DNA of 64,000 bases, from the NCBI GenBank assembly GCA_029378245.1, contig JARKIF010000043.1, forward strand, positions 124,001 through 188,000, in the 5' to 3' direction. The notes beneath the pieces are model-generated. The model searched no databases. It was not told the DNA's origin and saw nothing but the letters and a program-made list of their open reading frames with translations. Position 1 is the stretch's first letter. Each line of letters starts with the position of its first letter. Source of the stretch: Roridomyces roridus (lineage: Eukaryota > Basidiomycota > Agaricomycetes > Agaricales > Mycenaceae). Below are positions 44,760-54,867 of the stretch, one piece after another. Both the position numbers and the translations under genes were made by a program.

Positions 44760-47700
44760 CCTTCTCTTAGGCCTTGGTCTCCCACAGTCAGAACTCTAAC
44801 AAACACAAAAATCAGGATAGTGGAGATTTTTAGGTGTCTGTATAGACCCTTCTCCTTGAAGTTCTTCCCTCCACCGTCTGGCTTCAATCATATCTACAGG
44901 GCAAGCTCGAGAGGGTAGACGCCAACGTGAAGGTCTCGGTGATGAGTCTCGTCCTTTTCCTCAGTTCATTCAATGTGACTGAGTATGTGGTAGAAGCGGG
45001 AAATTGTGTCGAAGGGGGCGGAGGTAAAGACTAAGTCGTACCCGGTATGCACACTCGTCTGGCGTTTCTGATGCCATCTGACTCCAGAGTCCAGGTCCAC
45101 AGCAGCCTCCCATGAATACTCGCTCCTCAACGCGCAACCAGAAAAAATAGAGTTATTGCTCGATCGTGTTCAAGTATTCTTGCTGATTGTATTACCTGTA
45201 AATATGTGAATGGCACTGTTATTTAAGCTTCATGGGATTCTTAAATTGAGATCCCGGGCATGGAGTACTCCGGCGACAACAACGCACACTGCTGTACTAC
45301 TTTGAACATCGGGTTTGGATCAAGTCTGGCTTCGGGACAGTCAGGCTCGGCTGGCTAAGCAAAATTGAACTTTCCCAGGGGACGCAGGATCACACAGCTC
45401 ATTTGTGGAGACTTGAAAAGGCACTGCTGAATGTGGGGCGACGCTGGTTCACCGAGCAGCCAACGAGGAGTGCAGCCATCAGACGCCAAACACGGCGTAA
45501 ACAACGCGATCGCTTCTCTTCGACTCCACTGATCCCTTGCTCCTCACCTCCGCACACGCGTCAACTCCCCTCGGAAACTATTTTCATCGACTCTAACCAT
45601 CCACTGGGTGTCCCTGAGCCCCTTTCCCACCGGCTCAGACCTCGAAACACGCGTCCCACGGCCGATCTTTGTTCTCAGCAAAGAGGGCGCCTCAGACGCG
45701 AACGGATGGATACGGCGGCGCAGTTTAGGTATCCGGAGACGGTGTGTGGACCATATTACCTGGTGGATACCGTTTCAGCGCTCACTAACCGTCTTCGAAG
45801 AGCATTATTGCTTCCCTCGGATCCGACGTCCCAAATCTGACCCCGCAAGCAAGACGTCGGGCTGCTCCATGCCCCGTGAGTCAACCGCATCCTCTGATAC
45901 CGCATCCTCTCCCTTTTTTATCGTCGCTGATTCGCTTTCGTCGTACACTGGGCTATGCACAGACACTCGGTGTCAGCGGCGCTCTGCTTGGGACATGCAA
46001 GCCCTTTTCTCGCTCCTGAATCTTACCTGGCGCTCAACATCACCCTCTGTCCGCCGGCGACAAGTGAAGATCAGGATGAAGGCCGTCAATCGACACGGCG
46101 CCTGAACTTGCACGGCGACCTCCTTCGCCTCGTTGACATCCCGCGCTCGGAAGGCCACGGGCCCGCCGTGTGACGTGTCCGCCTACGTACACTGACGGAT
46201 CCTGCGAATGTGGCCGAGATAGTGGCGAAGCACACGACCATGGGTACTAGGGGTGAATGGATTCATGGAGGAGGTGAGTAATCCTTGTTTCTTTCTCTCA
46301 TCTTCAGACCCAAACGGATTTGGCAACCCACGGCACTGCGCCCGCCCTCCGGAATCCGTGTTGCTGTGACGTGTATGTACGTCCCTTTGTTCTTTCTCCT
46401 CTCATCCTTTTTTCGAGAGTCAGCGTCGCCTGCTACACCCGTATCAACTCTCCCTCCCTCCCATATCTCCTCGCTCCGGCGCTTCTCAATCGCAGCGCTA
46501 GTCTGGTCCACCGCAAGCTGCACGCACCGATTATGTACATCGGTAAGTCGAGGACTACTCCTCGACTCGGCTACTGCTCTCATTCCCTCCGCCCTCCACG
46601 CAGCCTGTCGCGTTTTTATCCCCGCGCTGACGTCCCCCTCTTCGCTCCTCGGCGCCTTTCACCGCCTCCGCGCTCGACTACGTTGATTCTTTCGGAGGCC
46701 ATTTTTGGTCAAGATCTTCACGTTGTTGGGCTCGCCGCGTGCAGATCCTGGGCGTCTACTCGTGCCAGTGTTGTCCTCGGCAATATTATTCCATTTCACA
46801 ACCCAGTTGTTCCTCTTCCGCGCTGACTACGGGCACGCTCGCAACGTAGCAACCTGTAGTCTCTCACGCCAGGGGTGCCTGCGCAGCGGTGAGTTTGGTC
46901 TCGTCTCGTTTCCTCTTGCTGACGCTCCTTTCGTACGCCCCGCATCGTCTTCAAGCTTTGTTGATACCGGTGCGTTGCTCTCTTGTTCTTCACTCATCGC
47001 TGATATTGATCACGCAGGTTATTGATTGTTGTCGAAGGGTGCGGAGAAGACTTTTTTGCAGACAGTCGTTCGGCCGATGCTTCCACTCGAGTCCGGCAAA
47101 TTTGAATTACGGCGGGTGCCTTTCCACATATCCGCTTCCAGTGGTACTTTTGCTCAACGTTGTCTTCACAGGATCTATCTCACCTTCGCGCCCTTGCTCG
47201 CTTCGCTCTTGACATTCACGACGACCGCGGTGAGCATCCTCATTCCTCTTGCGCGGAATCATATCAAGTATTGCGTGCACTCGGGTTGATACAGGGCTTT
47301 ACAAATTTCGCCAATGTGTGTTTCACTTCAAGGTGCCGCGAACCCTTGGTGAAATCCCTTCCTTGTGCGATGCTGTTTGGTCCGTCGAGTATTTGATGTC
47401 CTCGTGTATTTTGCCACCTTCGCTGATTTTTATTTTCAGTGGTGCTCACGCTGGCAGTAAGTCCGCCTGTTCGGTATCAACTCTCTACTGAACATATCAC
47501 CTGTGGCATCTCAGACTCGATGGTCGACTTCTCGATTCCGTGATACTGCGGCGTGGTAAGTCCAGTCTAGCTGATCTACATACGACTGGCACTCATGTTT
47601 CGGCTCTCAGGACTGCCGAGGGGTGTGGTACTCGAGGAGCGCGACATCGCGAGGCAAGTTCAGCCGCGGCGTTGATGTACTTAGATTGTATGTATTATAT
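44760..47700 (+). other. Decayed interior of the CACTG element
   Basis: Fragments of open frame without coherence, for example 45.45-45.84 and 45.6-46.1, which overlap in different frames and both look partly codon-biased. From 46.3 to 47.5 kb there is a series of short pyrimidine-rich, intron-like segments each followed by a few codons. I see no complete gene. Confidence 0.3.
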
Positions 47701-48189
47701 ACGGGATAATATAGATATTTGGGCAATCCGAATGACTGCAATGCAATCCGAGGGACTGCCAAATCACCTTGAACCGATTGCCCAAAGCAGTCCCAACAAC
47801 TGCTTTGGAGCAATCCGGCCAACTGCAAAAGTGGCCAGATTCGAGTTGGGTGGATTGCCTTGAGGCAATCAACCGGACTGCTTGCGGGCAATCAACTGGA
47901 CTGCTTTTACTTCCCACAGTGGAGTCCAGTGTGTTGGGACTTGGACAGCCGCACTATAGGCAGAAGGACAGTCGGTGGCTTATGAATCCTGGCAAAATCC
48001 TGGCCATTGGGCCTAGCCAAACTTGCGGGCTTAGTATTTGACTGTTCCGTGCCAACTTGAGCAGTAAAAATGAAAGGAAGACGATGTGTAGCTCACCTCA
48101 CACCTCATTGCATCAAATGAGGTCTCTTGAGCATTGAATATTGAGTTGTCACTCGCGGCACGATCGCTTTCTTGGGTCTATGTATTAGC

Positions 48190-48690
48190 GGGAGACGATG
48201 GAATAGGGCTTGGCACCGTAACCGTATCGTACGGACATACGTACGTACGGTACGTGAACCGTTAGCCAGTCCAGGATGCGCGTGGCGGCTCCGAACGTAT
48301 GCGGCAGGGCAACGGCAGGGGTTCGTAGCCATCAGTACCGTATACGGCCGTGTTCCCGGCTGTTCCGGGTGACCGCCAAGCTACCGCATGTACCGCCAAG
48401 GTTGCTAAGTATTGTCAACGATCAGCCCAATCGACATCTCTCGTAACACCATCGCACCCGCAAATCGCCTCGCAAGTGAATTTGCCCGCATGAATGGATG
48501 CATGCCCATCCCATGTGAGTCTGCCGTGCATCGAGAAAGATTCAACCCAAATTACAGAGGCGGAGGCTCGAAGCCATCCGTACAGCCGTAGACCGTGACG
48601 GCCGTGTCGCGCCCACAACACGCCCACGCCGTCGTATCGTTCCGTACGTGCCTGTGCTGTGGCCGTATTTCCGCTGCTTTTGGGTCAGAA
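48190..48690. repeat. CGTACGG / CCGTATACGG-rich MITE-like segment
   Basis: About 500 bp crowded with short palindromes (GTACGTAC, CGTACGGTACG, CCGTATACGG, CGGCCGTG). Similar in style to the other MITE-like repeats here, but no terminal inverted pair or target duplication was found. Confidence 0.4.
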
Positions 48691-48840
48691 GGGAGAGGAT
48701 GTGGATGCAGGAACCACACCAGGATTGGCGGCGCAAGTGATTTGGCCTAGGATTGCCGGATCTACTGGGCGTCTCTCACGCGACTGGCGACACGCGTCCA
48801 TGTGACTGATGACATCGTTCAAGCGCGCTTTAGCATTGGT

Positions 48841-48927
48841 ATGCCCCGAAAAGGCAGGTGTAAGAATGCATGCCCCGAAAAGGCAGGTGTAAGGATGCAT
48901 ATGTCCCAAAAAGGCAGGCGTAAGGAA
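48841..48927 (+). repeat. Three tandem copies of a ~30-bp unit
   Basis: ATGCCCCGAAAAGGCAGGTG plus TAAGAATGC is repeated three times; the third copy is more diverged (ATGTCCCAAAAAGGCAGGCG). It lies about 70 bp upstream of the TATA box for the gene at 49103, so it could influence that promoter. Confidence 0.85.
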
Positions 48928-48997
48928 ACGAGCCGTTGATTGGCTGGGTTCAGCTGTGTATTCTCAATTTTTGGTCAGCCACTTGAGGGACTCGGAG

Positions 48998-49004
48998 TAT
49001 ATAA
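48998..49004 (+). promoter_or_regulatory. TATA box for the gene at 49103
   Basis: TATATAA lies about 100 bases before the ATG at 49103, with a pyrimidine-rich leader in between. An out-of-frame ATG at 49011 would fall before the expected transcription start. Confidence 0.5.
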
Positions 49005-49102
49005 CAAACGATGCCCCCAGCTCTTTCACTCAGTTCCTCCTCTCCTCCCACTCTTTACATATACTCGACACTCCCTACTCTCGCTACCACCCACTCGCCT
49101 CA

Positions 49103-49821
49103 ATGGCTGACCTGCGCCCTCTCGCCGTTGTCCCCACCGGCACCGTCGTCAGACTCACTCACCTGCCCGACGGAAGGCTCAACTGGCTAATACCAGGAGT
49201 GCCTCGCTCTTTACCCGTCAGACGCTACGGCAGGTTCATAACCATTGGCAGGGAGACGATGTCGAGACGTAGAATTCTAGTGCCGTGGGAGGGAGTATTA
49301 CCCCAACTACAGACCCCATCTCAACCGTACGTTTAGTAGGCTGCTCGTCGAATGCACCTGACAGTCTGCTCTTAGGCAAGATTGGACTTTCACAACACGG
49401 CATCGGATGTATGCCTTCAATATACAGCAAGGAGTATGGGAGTTGACGGAAGTCGTACGTTGATTTGAATGCATCGTATATTCAGGTACTAACTCGGCCA
49501 ACACAGAACGGAGGAGTTCTAACAGAAGCAATCTCAGGGGCACCAGACCATGTCCTCATCGTGACATTCAGGCTGCCCGTGCCCCCCGGCCTCGCTATCG
49601 TCGCATTGTTTATCCACTCTTACCTGATACACCACCCGCCTACCCCTACTATCCCGCCTGTCCCGAGCATACCGCCCGCAAGCCAATTCAGGGCAGATCA
49701 GTTGATACTCGAGGTGGACGGTGATACCATTGCAACTTGGGTCGGAACTCATGTCCGGTTGGAGGTCACGATGGGGTCGCATGACGGCGGGATTGGCCGT
49801 GAGCCTGCACTGTATACATGA
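49103..49821 (+). CDS. Unknown 205-aa protein
   Basis: Three exons (49103-49326, 49376-49454, 49507-49821) with 49- and 52-nt introns and consistent phases. It starts MADLRPLAVVPTGTVVRLTH. The N-terminal third (LPDGRLNWLIPGVPRSLPVR and FITIGRETM) looks beta-rich; the middle has NGGVLTEAISGAPDHVLIVT and a Pro/Ile-rich linker; the C-terminal part is LILEVDGDTIATWVGTHVRL. No signal peptide, membrane helix or known motif is obvious and I do not recognise the family. A clear TATA box, good splice sites and a lesion-free frame support a real gene. A related partial copy of the N-terminal third follows at 49940-50273. Confidence 0.65.
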
Positions 49822-49939
49822 TTCGCTGAGAACCCACGGAGAAGACAGGCCTGGCTACCTTTATTCAGTCGGCAAATGCCTTTGGTCGGCGTCGTTCCCG
49901 GGTTGCCCCTGTGAGTAATCCTCCACCCAGGCGACATTT

Positions 49940-50273
49940 TTGCTGATCTCCACTCCAGCGCCGGCCATCGGAGCGGCCCCTTCGGCGCTCACTTGCTTAC
50001 ATCGGGGTCACTGTTTTTGGAACGCCTGCCAAACGGGACGTTGGTGCTGTTGGGTGTCAACCAGGTCCCTTTTTCATTTGTATTCAAACGACACGAACTG
50101 ACTATTCCGTACGGTGCGCTTCGCGGAGCATCTCCAGGGACCCCCGCAGACAATCAGGTGGGCCCGAATGCTGGATCGGAGGGTAGTGCTTTGGTTTGTT
50201 CTTCTGGTTTCGGAATTCGTTTGAGATTGAAGTGTGACCTGGGGATTTACATAAATAAATTTCTTGATTGAGG
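49940..50273 (+). pseudogene. Tandem partial paralogue of the 49103 gene
   Basis: An open frame ending at TGA 50271-50273 contains GSLFLERLPNGTLVLLGVNQ and FVFKRHELTIPYG, which aligns in pattern with GTVVRLTHLPDGRLNWLIPG and RRYGRFITI of the preceding gene. No ATG is in place; a GTGAGT...CTCCAG intron at about 49909-49960 may join it to an upstream exon near 49850. Probably a truncated tandem duplicate; it could be a short expressed gene. Confidence 0.4.
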
Positions 50274-50314
50274 TCTATCTATTGAAGGCGTGAGATTATT
50301 AGTCTTGAAAGCCA

Positions 50315-51250
50315 TGGTCGTATGGCCCGAACAGAGTTGTCCGACAAGACGACGCTGGGCGCTCTGCCCCAGGCATACGGTCCAGCATCTGCGGAAAATG
50401 TGTTTAGCAGTTATCCAACATGTAAGCAAGAGGCATACCAAGTAAATGAGGGTTTTGCGCAGATAGAGCTGGGCGTGGAGTACTTGCATTCAAGAAGCTG
50501 GCTGGCCGAAGCTTGGATGATGCTTTCGATTGGTTGTCCATATTTGCGACGTTGCAGCTCCGTTGGGAGAACGGGCTGTGCGTCGAGGAGGCTTTAGTTC
50601 TGAAACATCAAAGATGGGAAGAGGTGACACACCAAGACAGCTGACTGCCTCCGTTCGCATCCCCTTCTCTTCTCCCATCGTACGGTCCTCCAACTGGGCG
50701 GAAAATGGCTGGCTGGCGCCCTTTGTTACTAGAAGGTGGTACCTGCCAAAAGAATCAGTAAGTCGAGCGCGCACGACGAAGGTGCTGACAAACCATTATT
50801 GGACATGGAACGGCAAGCGACGTTGCCGACATACGAGTGGTTCTGGGCGAGGATGCAACAGCTTTCGTCGATCTACAGACAGGTGAGATGTGAGGAATCA
50901 CGGGTGAGAAAACGACATACACGGGCCCTCCGCGGACTTGTCATCGACGAGCGCACACTGTCGTTCTATGCGTCGTGTGAGTTGTCATGAAATATGGTGG
51001 TAAGAGGCGACATACATCGACGTCGCCCCACTGGCGAGCGTCAGAACCATCCATCTCTTCGTCCTCTGGCAACGCCTCTTCCAAACCATAGAGAGCAACG
51101 TCACCGTTCGAGTCGGCAGGCAAATCTTCGCCTTGTGGTCCGTGCGCCAGCCAGTAGACGGCCTTGATGACCTTCAGGTCTACAGAACGAGACAGGTGAG
51201 ACTTGGAATGAGCGGACGGTGTAAGTACAAACCTTTTCCGATCTCATGCG
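50315..51250 (-). pseudogene. Broken copy of gene X with the unoccupied CACTA target site
   Basis: 51250-51100 matches exon 3 / intron / exon 4 of intact gene X (CAAACCTTTTCCGATCTCAT, GTCTAC.GAA.G.GAC), followed by an acidic block LPADSNGDVALYGLEEALPE. 51100-50315 is the reverse complement of 21070-21904 joined to 37387-37505. At 50445-50447 the sequence corresponding to the ACT target duplication is present once and uninterrupted (GGTATGCCTCTTGCTTAC in the neighbourhood, minus strand). Frames are broken by several indels. Confidence 0.75.
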
Positions 51251-51625
51251 CCTCGCCTTTGGTTTGCGCAATGGATGTGGGCCAACCTTTCTTATGCTCG
51301 CGGTACCACGATCGCTCGACGAATCGACATCCTCTCCGTCAACTGCTCGAATATGAGAACAGATACTTTCATCTGCCCCCGCTCCTGACCCCAAGCAGGT
51401 TTCGGCGCGCTCAGAATATTCAGGCGGCCCACACCCACGGAAGATGGCAACGTGCTCAACACAGAGGAAAAGACGGAGGTGCACCGGGCATCCCAGAAGG
51501 TGCAGTCTTAGCTCCAAGGTTTGAGCAAGATCGCCTCGGAACAGCGTAAGTGGACGACAACGTGCAGAGGCCTCGTAGGAACATAGGAAGGACAATGCGG
51601 GCTGCAAGCGTGAGTGTGGGTTCCT

Positions 51626-52129
51626 TCACTTCTCGCCGAGGTGCGGGCTCGATTCGTTGTCCAGGGCCGTCTGCAGATTCATACTGGGCTCGCGGGCAGC
51701 CAGAGGTGTGTTGCGAGAGCGCAGGAAGCTCGGATCTTCGAGGGTGAGGATGGGTGTAGCAACGGGAAGCTGCTCAGGGACGGCAGCGGTGTCCTTGGTC
51801 CCTGGAGGATGCCGCGATCGCCACGAGCATCCTAGGGGCGAATTCCGAGTTCTAGAGGAAGAGTCAGACAATGTTGTGAGGAAAAAGAGCAAACAAACCC
51901 GGATACGTGCTCCACCTTGATGATTCTCTACCCCGCCTTCCTTGGCCAAAACAGCATCGGCAGGAATTGCCATAGACCGGACTGTCCTTCGCGCCCCAAT
52001 GGTTCCACCGTCGACGTCCTTCTTCATCCCCTCCTCGTCAAGCCTGACCTCCCAAGCGTCTTCTTCTTCCTTCTTCCGCATCACCTCCTTGATCTCCTTC
52101 TCCTTGGCGCTCGAGTCCAAATCGCCCAT
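51626..52129 (-). pseudogene. Charged unknown gene fragment
   Basis: From the ATG at 52129: MGDLDSSAKEKEIKEVMRKK followed by an acidic/basic helix and TIGARRTVRSMAIPADAVLA. A GTGGAG...CTCTAG intron (about 51917-51853) then leads to short exon-like sequence (FAPRMLVAIAASS in one frame, VATPILTLEDPSFLRSRNTP in another). The pieces need a frame change. The upstream frame also extends beyond the ATG (QRLRERAG), so the true start may be higher. Family not recognised. Confidence 0.4.
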
Positions 52130-54060
52130 CCCCGCGCGTTCACGAAGACGCTGCGCGAGCCCAGTTTGACGGCCGTGGACACTGGGTAGTCGTTATTCGG
52201 GATGAAAGGAAAATTGTGTGGCAAGGGACGGCGCAACGGGATGGCATCGGTCAGGCCGAGAAAAACGCATCGCTTGACGACCGAGGTGCGGACAAACGTC
52301 TTGTGCTGCTGCTCGCAATTCTTCGTCCGTCCGTAGTCACGTGATTATCAGAGTCTGCTCGAGTCGTAGTGCAGGTAGCAGGGTCCGAAAGAGTACAGAC
52401 ACCGCGCGCGAGAGGCCAACCTGACCCGTCGAATAGCGGCATTGCGTTAGGGTGAGTTTTGCCCTAGATTACCGCTGAGCGTGCATACAGATTGATGCAA
52501 TATGAGCGTACCGTTTCTCTCGAGTCGGTTGGCAATAGCGTCAAGCTGTAGTTATGTGCAGCAATATGCGATCCGAAACCATTCTGGAGGGCCCTGCTAA
52601 CGAAGTTCAGTCACGAACTCGAGTCATTGAAGGAAAAACTTACTCCTCCGACCTCAAGTCCCAAGCTCCCTTCCATATTCAGTAACTCAAAGCCGTCTGC
52701 GGACGCGCGAGTAGAGCAAAGCGAGAGTAGTGCCTATTCCGAATCTCAGTTTGAGGCGAGATGCACGAGAACCAGGAGTGCGTACCTCAAGCGCATTTTT
52801 TCCAATATATCCATTGAAATAACCGGCAATGCGCGGCAGCCAGGCAACGACGACCACTGGAACCGATTTCTCCATCTGCTGTCCAGCAAAAGAAGACCTT
52901 GACAAGCCCAGAGCAAATGGTACTAGTAGTCTCATCAGATTAACGCCTGAGTCCGAAAGCCAAAACGGACCTTGCGGGCGAACGTCGCGAACGCCGAAAT
53001 CATACGCCGGACTATGTATCATCTCCTGCATTCCCACGAGCTTGGGCTCGCACTTCTCAGCTTGGACAGTGAAGACGGGCAGCCAAGTGAAATCCAGCTG
53101 CGACTCATTCGCAGCGAGGGTGAGTGATGTCGACGTGTCAAGGATTTATTGGCGCGAGAGTACAAGATTTGTCTGGAAAAGTCGAGTCTGGGTCACTATG
53201 TCACGAACGGAGGAGCTGGGACAAAACTAACAGCGTAGACGTTCCGGAAACCTTGTCCGCTCGTCGCAAGTGATAGCAAGACCCTCATAGTAAGGGATAG
53301 ACGGGCGAGTTGCTCAGCTCGCGCTCGTCGGTGATTACACCTGACCTGACCATGTCGTGTTTCTGCGCTAGCTGCTGTCGGTGTGGATCGAGTGCGCGTC
53401 CGTGAGGGGTGCATGTAACGAGATGATTTGTGTGCTGTCCGAGGTGATTGAAACACGCCTATTGAGATATAGTCAGTGCTGGAAGAGGAAACGAGGACCG
53501 CACGCACTAATGCCACAATTATCCGGCAAAACTCAAGACGTACGAAGGCGCTTCCACCTGTGGCGCCTTGAACAAGGTAAAAGCGGCCAAGGATGGCGAC
53601 GCTTCGGACACGGTTGTCTGGCGTCGAAAACGGGCAGCACTAGATGACATGAACTCGGGTAGCAAAAGTGCGGTGAGGACGTACACACCATTGAAGGTAC
53701 AGCCCGCCAGCGGCTTAAAAAAAGCGAACATTGCGACCACTCTTCTTTGCAAAAGTTCGGTGGCTCGCGTGGGTGGTCACGAATGCTTCGCATTCCTCCC
53801 TCTCGACGGTCCAACAACGTTGTATCCAGCGCCCAGGCATTCGCAGTAAGCTTGAATTCGAGTCGTCGAGGACCAAAGCGGCATTGCGTCGAGGGATGAC
53901 TTGTACTTGTACTTGTAATCTGAGCTAGTCTCCCGCAGTCAGACTGTAGTATCTCCTCTTTGAGTGGGGGGACGTCGTCGATAAATCCGAGCGGCATCGG
54001 TCAACGGTGCCCTCACTTCGGATGACGAGCTGAAACTCACTGTGTGGCATTCCTACCATC
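52130..54060 (-). other. Gene-like debris, no coherent gene
   Basis: Exon-like minus-strand blocks occur at about 53760-53530 (MFAFFKPLAGCTFNG then PEFMSSSAARFRRQTTVSEA) and 53990-53900 (MPLGFIDDVPPLKEEILQSD), with stops and frame changes between them. The blocks may belong to the same decayed gene as 51626-52129. Nothing is recognised between 52200 and 53000. Confidence 0.3.
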
Positions 54061-54069
54061 CTGGACTGC

Positions 54070-54857
54070 TAGTGATGCCGATGTTCGGTTCAGAACCGAT
54101 CCGAACATGTGCGAACCCCGAACCGGACCCAAGGTGCGGTCCGGCGGGTGGCGGTGGAACCGCACCGAACCTGAGGTGCGGTTCAAGGTTCAGAGCATCT
54201 GAAGAATTTTGCACCGGTGCGGACCGGTGCGAACCTGTTCGAACCTCCCCCGAATTGGCTTCTTCAGATGGCCAAAATCAATCAAAATCCAGGTTTTGAT
54301 CATTCGGGTGGTAGTCACCAATGATTCCCGGCATCATCGGCCCCATCAGCCGCTGCTTGACATTGATGATCAGCACCAAAATCTCTGATTGTGGGCTCGG
54401 CGGCATCGGCAAACCGTTATCTGAGTGACCATCTTGATGTCGGCAACAAAAGGGGCTGTCTCCTTGGGTGGGTTCAAATCAAATCTATACCCGGCTGGAA
54501 GAGAGTCCATCATCACGGGCCATATGTATGCTATCGCGGACACCATCGTGCGTGGTGGGTTGCTTCAACATGGTACAGCTGCTGGTGTATGGCAGCTCAC
54601 CACCGCTCCACTCAAATTATATTAAACATGGGTTCATATCAGAGGTCTGTAGTTAATTTCTATGAGTTCCAGGTGAGGGAAAAAAATTGAGGTTCGAACC
54701 TCGACGAACCTGTTCGAACCCCGCACCGAACCTCTGGCGGACCGAACCCCAGGTGCGGTGCGGGGTTCGGCAATTTGGGCGGACCGAACCGCCGGTGCGG
54801 TTCGGGGTTCGAAAAAATTAGCCCCGAACCGAACAAGACCGGACCGCGGCAACACTA
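54070..54857. mobile_element. hAT-type MITE with 8-bp duplication TGGACTGC and GGTTCGG-rich ends
   Basis: Left tip TAGTGATGCCG, right tip CGGCAACACTA (one mismatch to the inverse), flanked by TGGACTGC at 54062-54069 and 54858-54865. Both subterminal zones (about 54080-54260, 54690-54840) are packed with GAACCGAACC, GGTGCGGTTCGG and GTTCGAACC motifs in both orientations. The 788 bp interior is non-coding. Tip sequence (TAGNG-NTG) and 8-bp duplication are typical of hAT elements. Confidence 0.9.
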
Positions 54858-54867
54858 TGGACTGCCC

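Larger units (their letters stand above)
43660..47921. mobile_element. 4,262 bp CACTG-ended element with decayed contents
   Basis: Left tip CACTGTGGGAAGTAAAAGCA is mirrored exactly at the right tip (TGCTTTTACTTCCCACAGTG). GAGT is duplicated at 43656-43659 and 47922-47925 (four bases; CACTA elements usually make three). Subterminal DNA at both ends is packed with GCAGTTG/CAACTGC and GGCAATC/GATTGCC motifs. The tips and subterminal pattern place it near CACTA elements, as a family different from the 15.5 kb one. No intact transposase is present. Confidence 0.85.

Noticed and set aside
43660..47921. A three-base target duplication for the CACTG element
   Set aside because: The adjacent three bases (AGT and GAG) do not match; only the four-base GAGT is duplicated.
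54690..54760. GTTCGAACC motifs resembling polymerase III B boxes
   Set aside because: They belong to the motif arrays of the hAT MITE; there is no A box or foldable tRNA around them.
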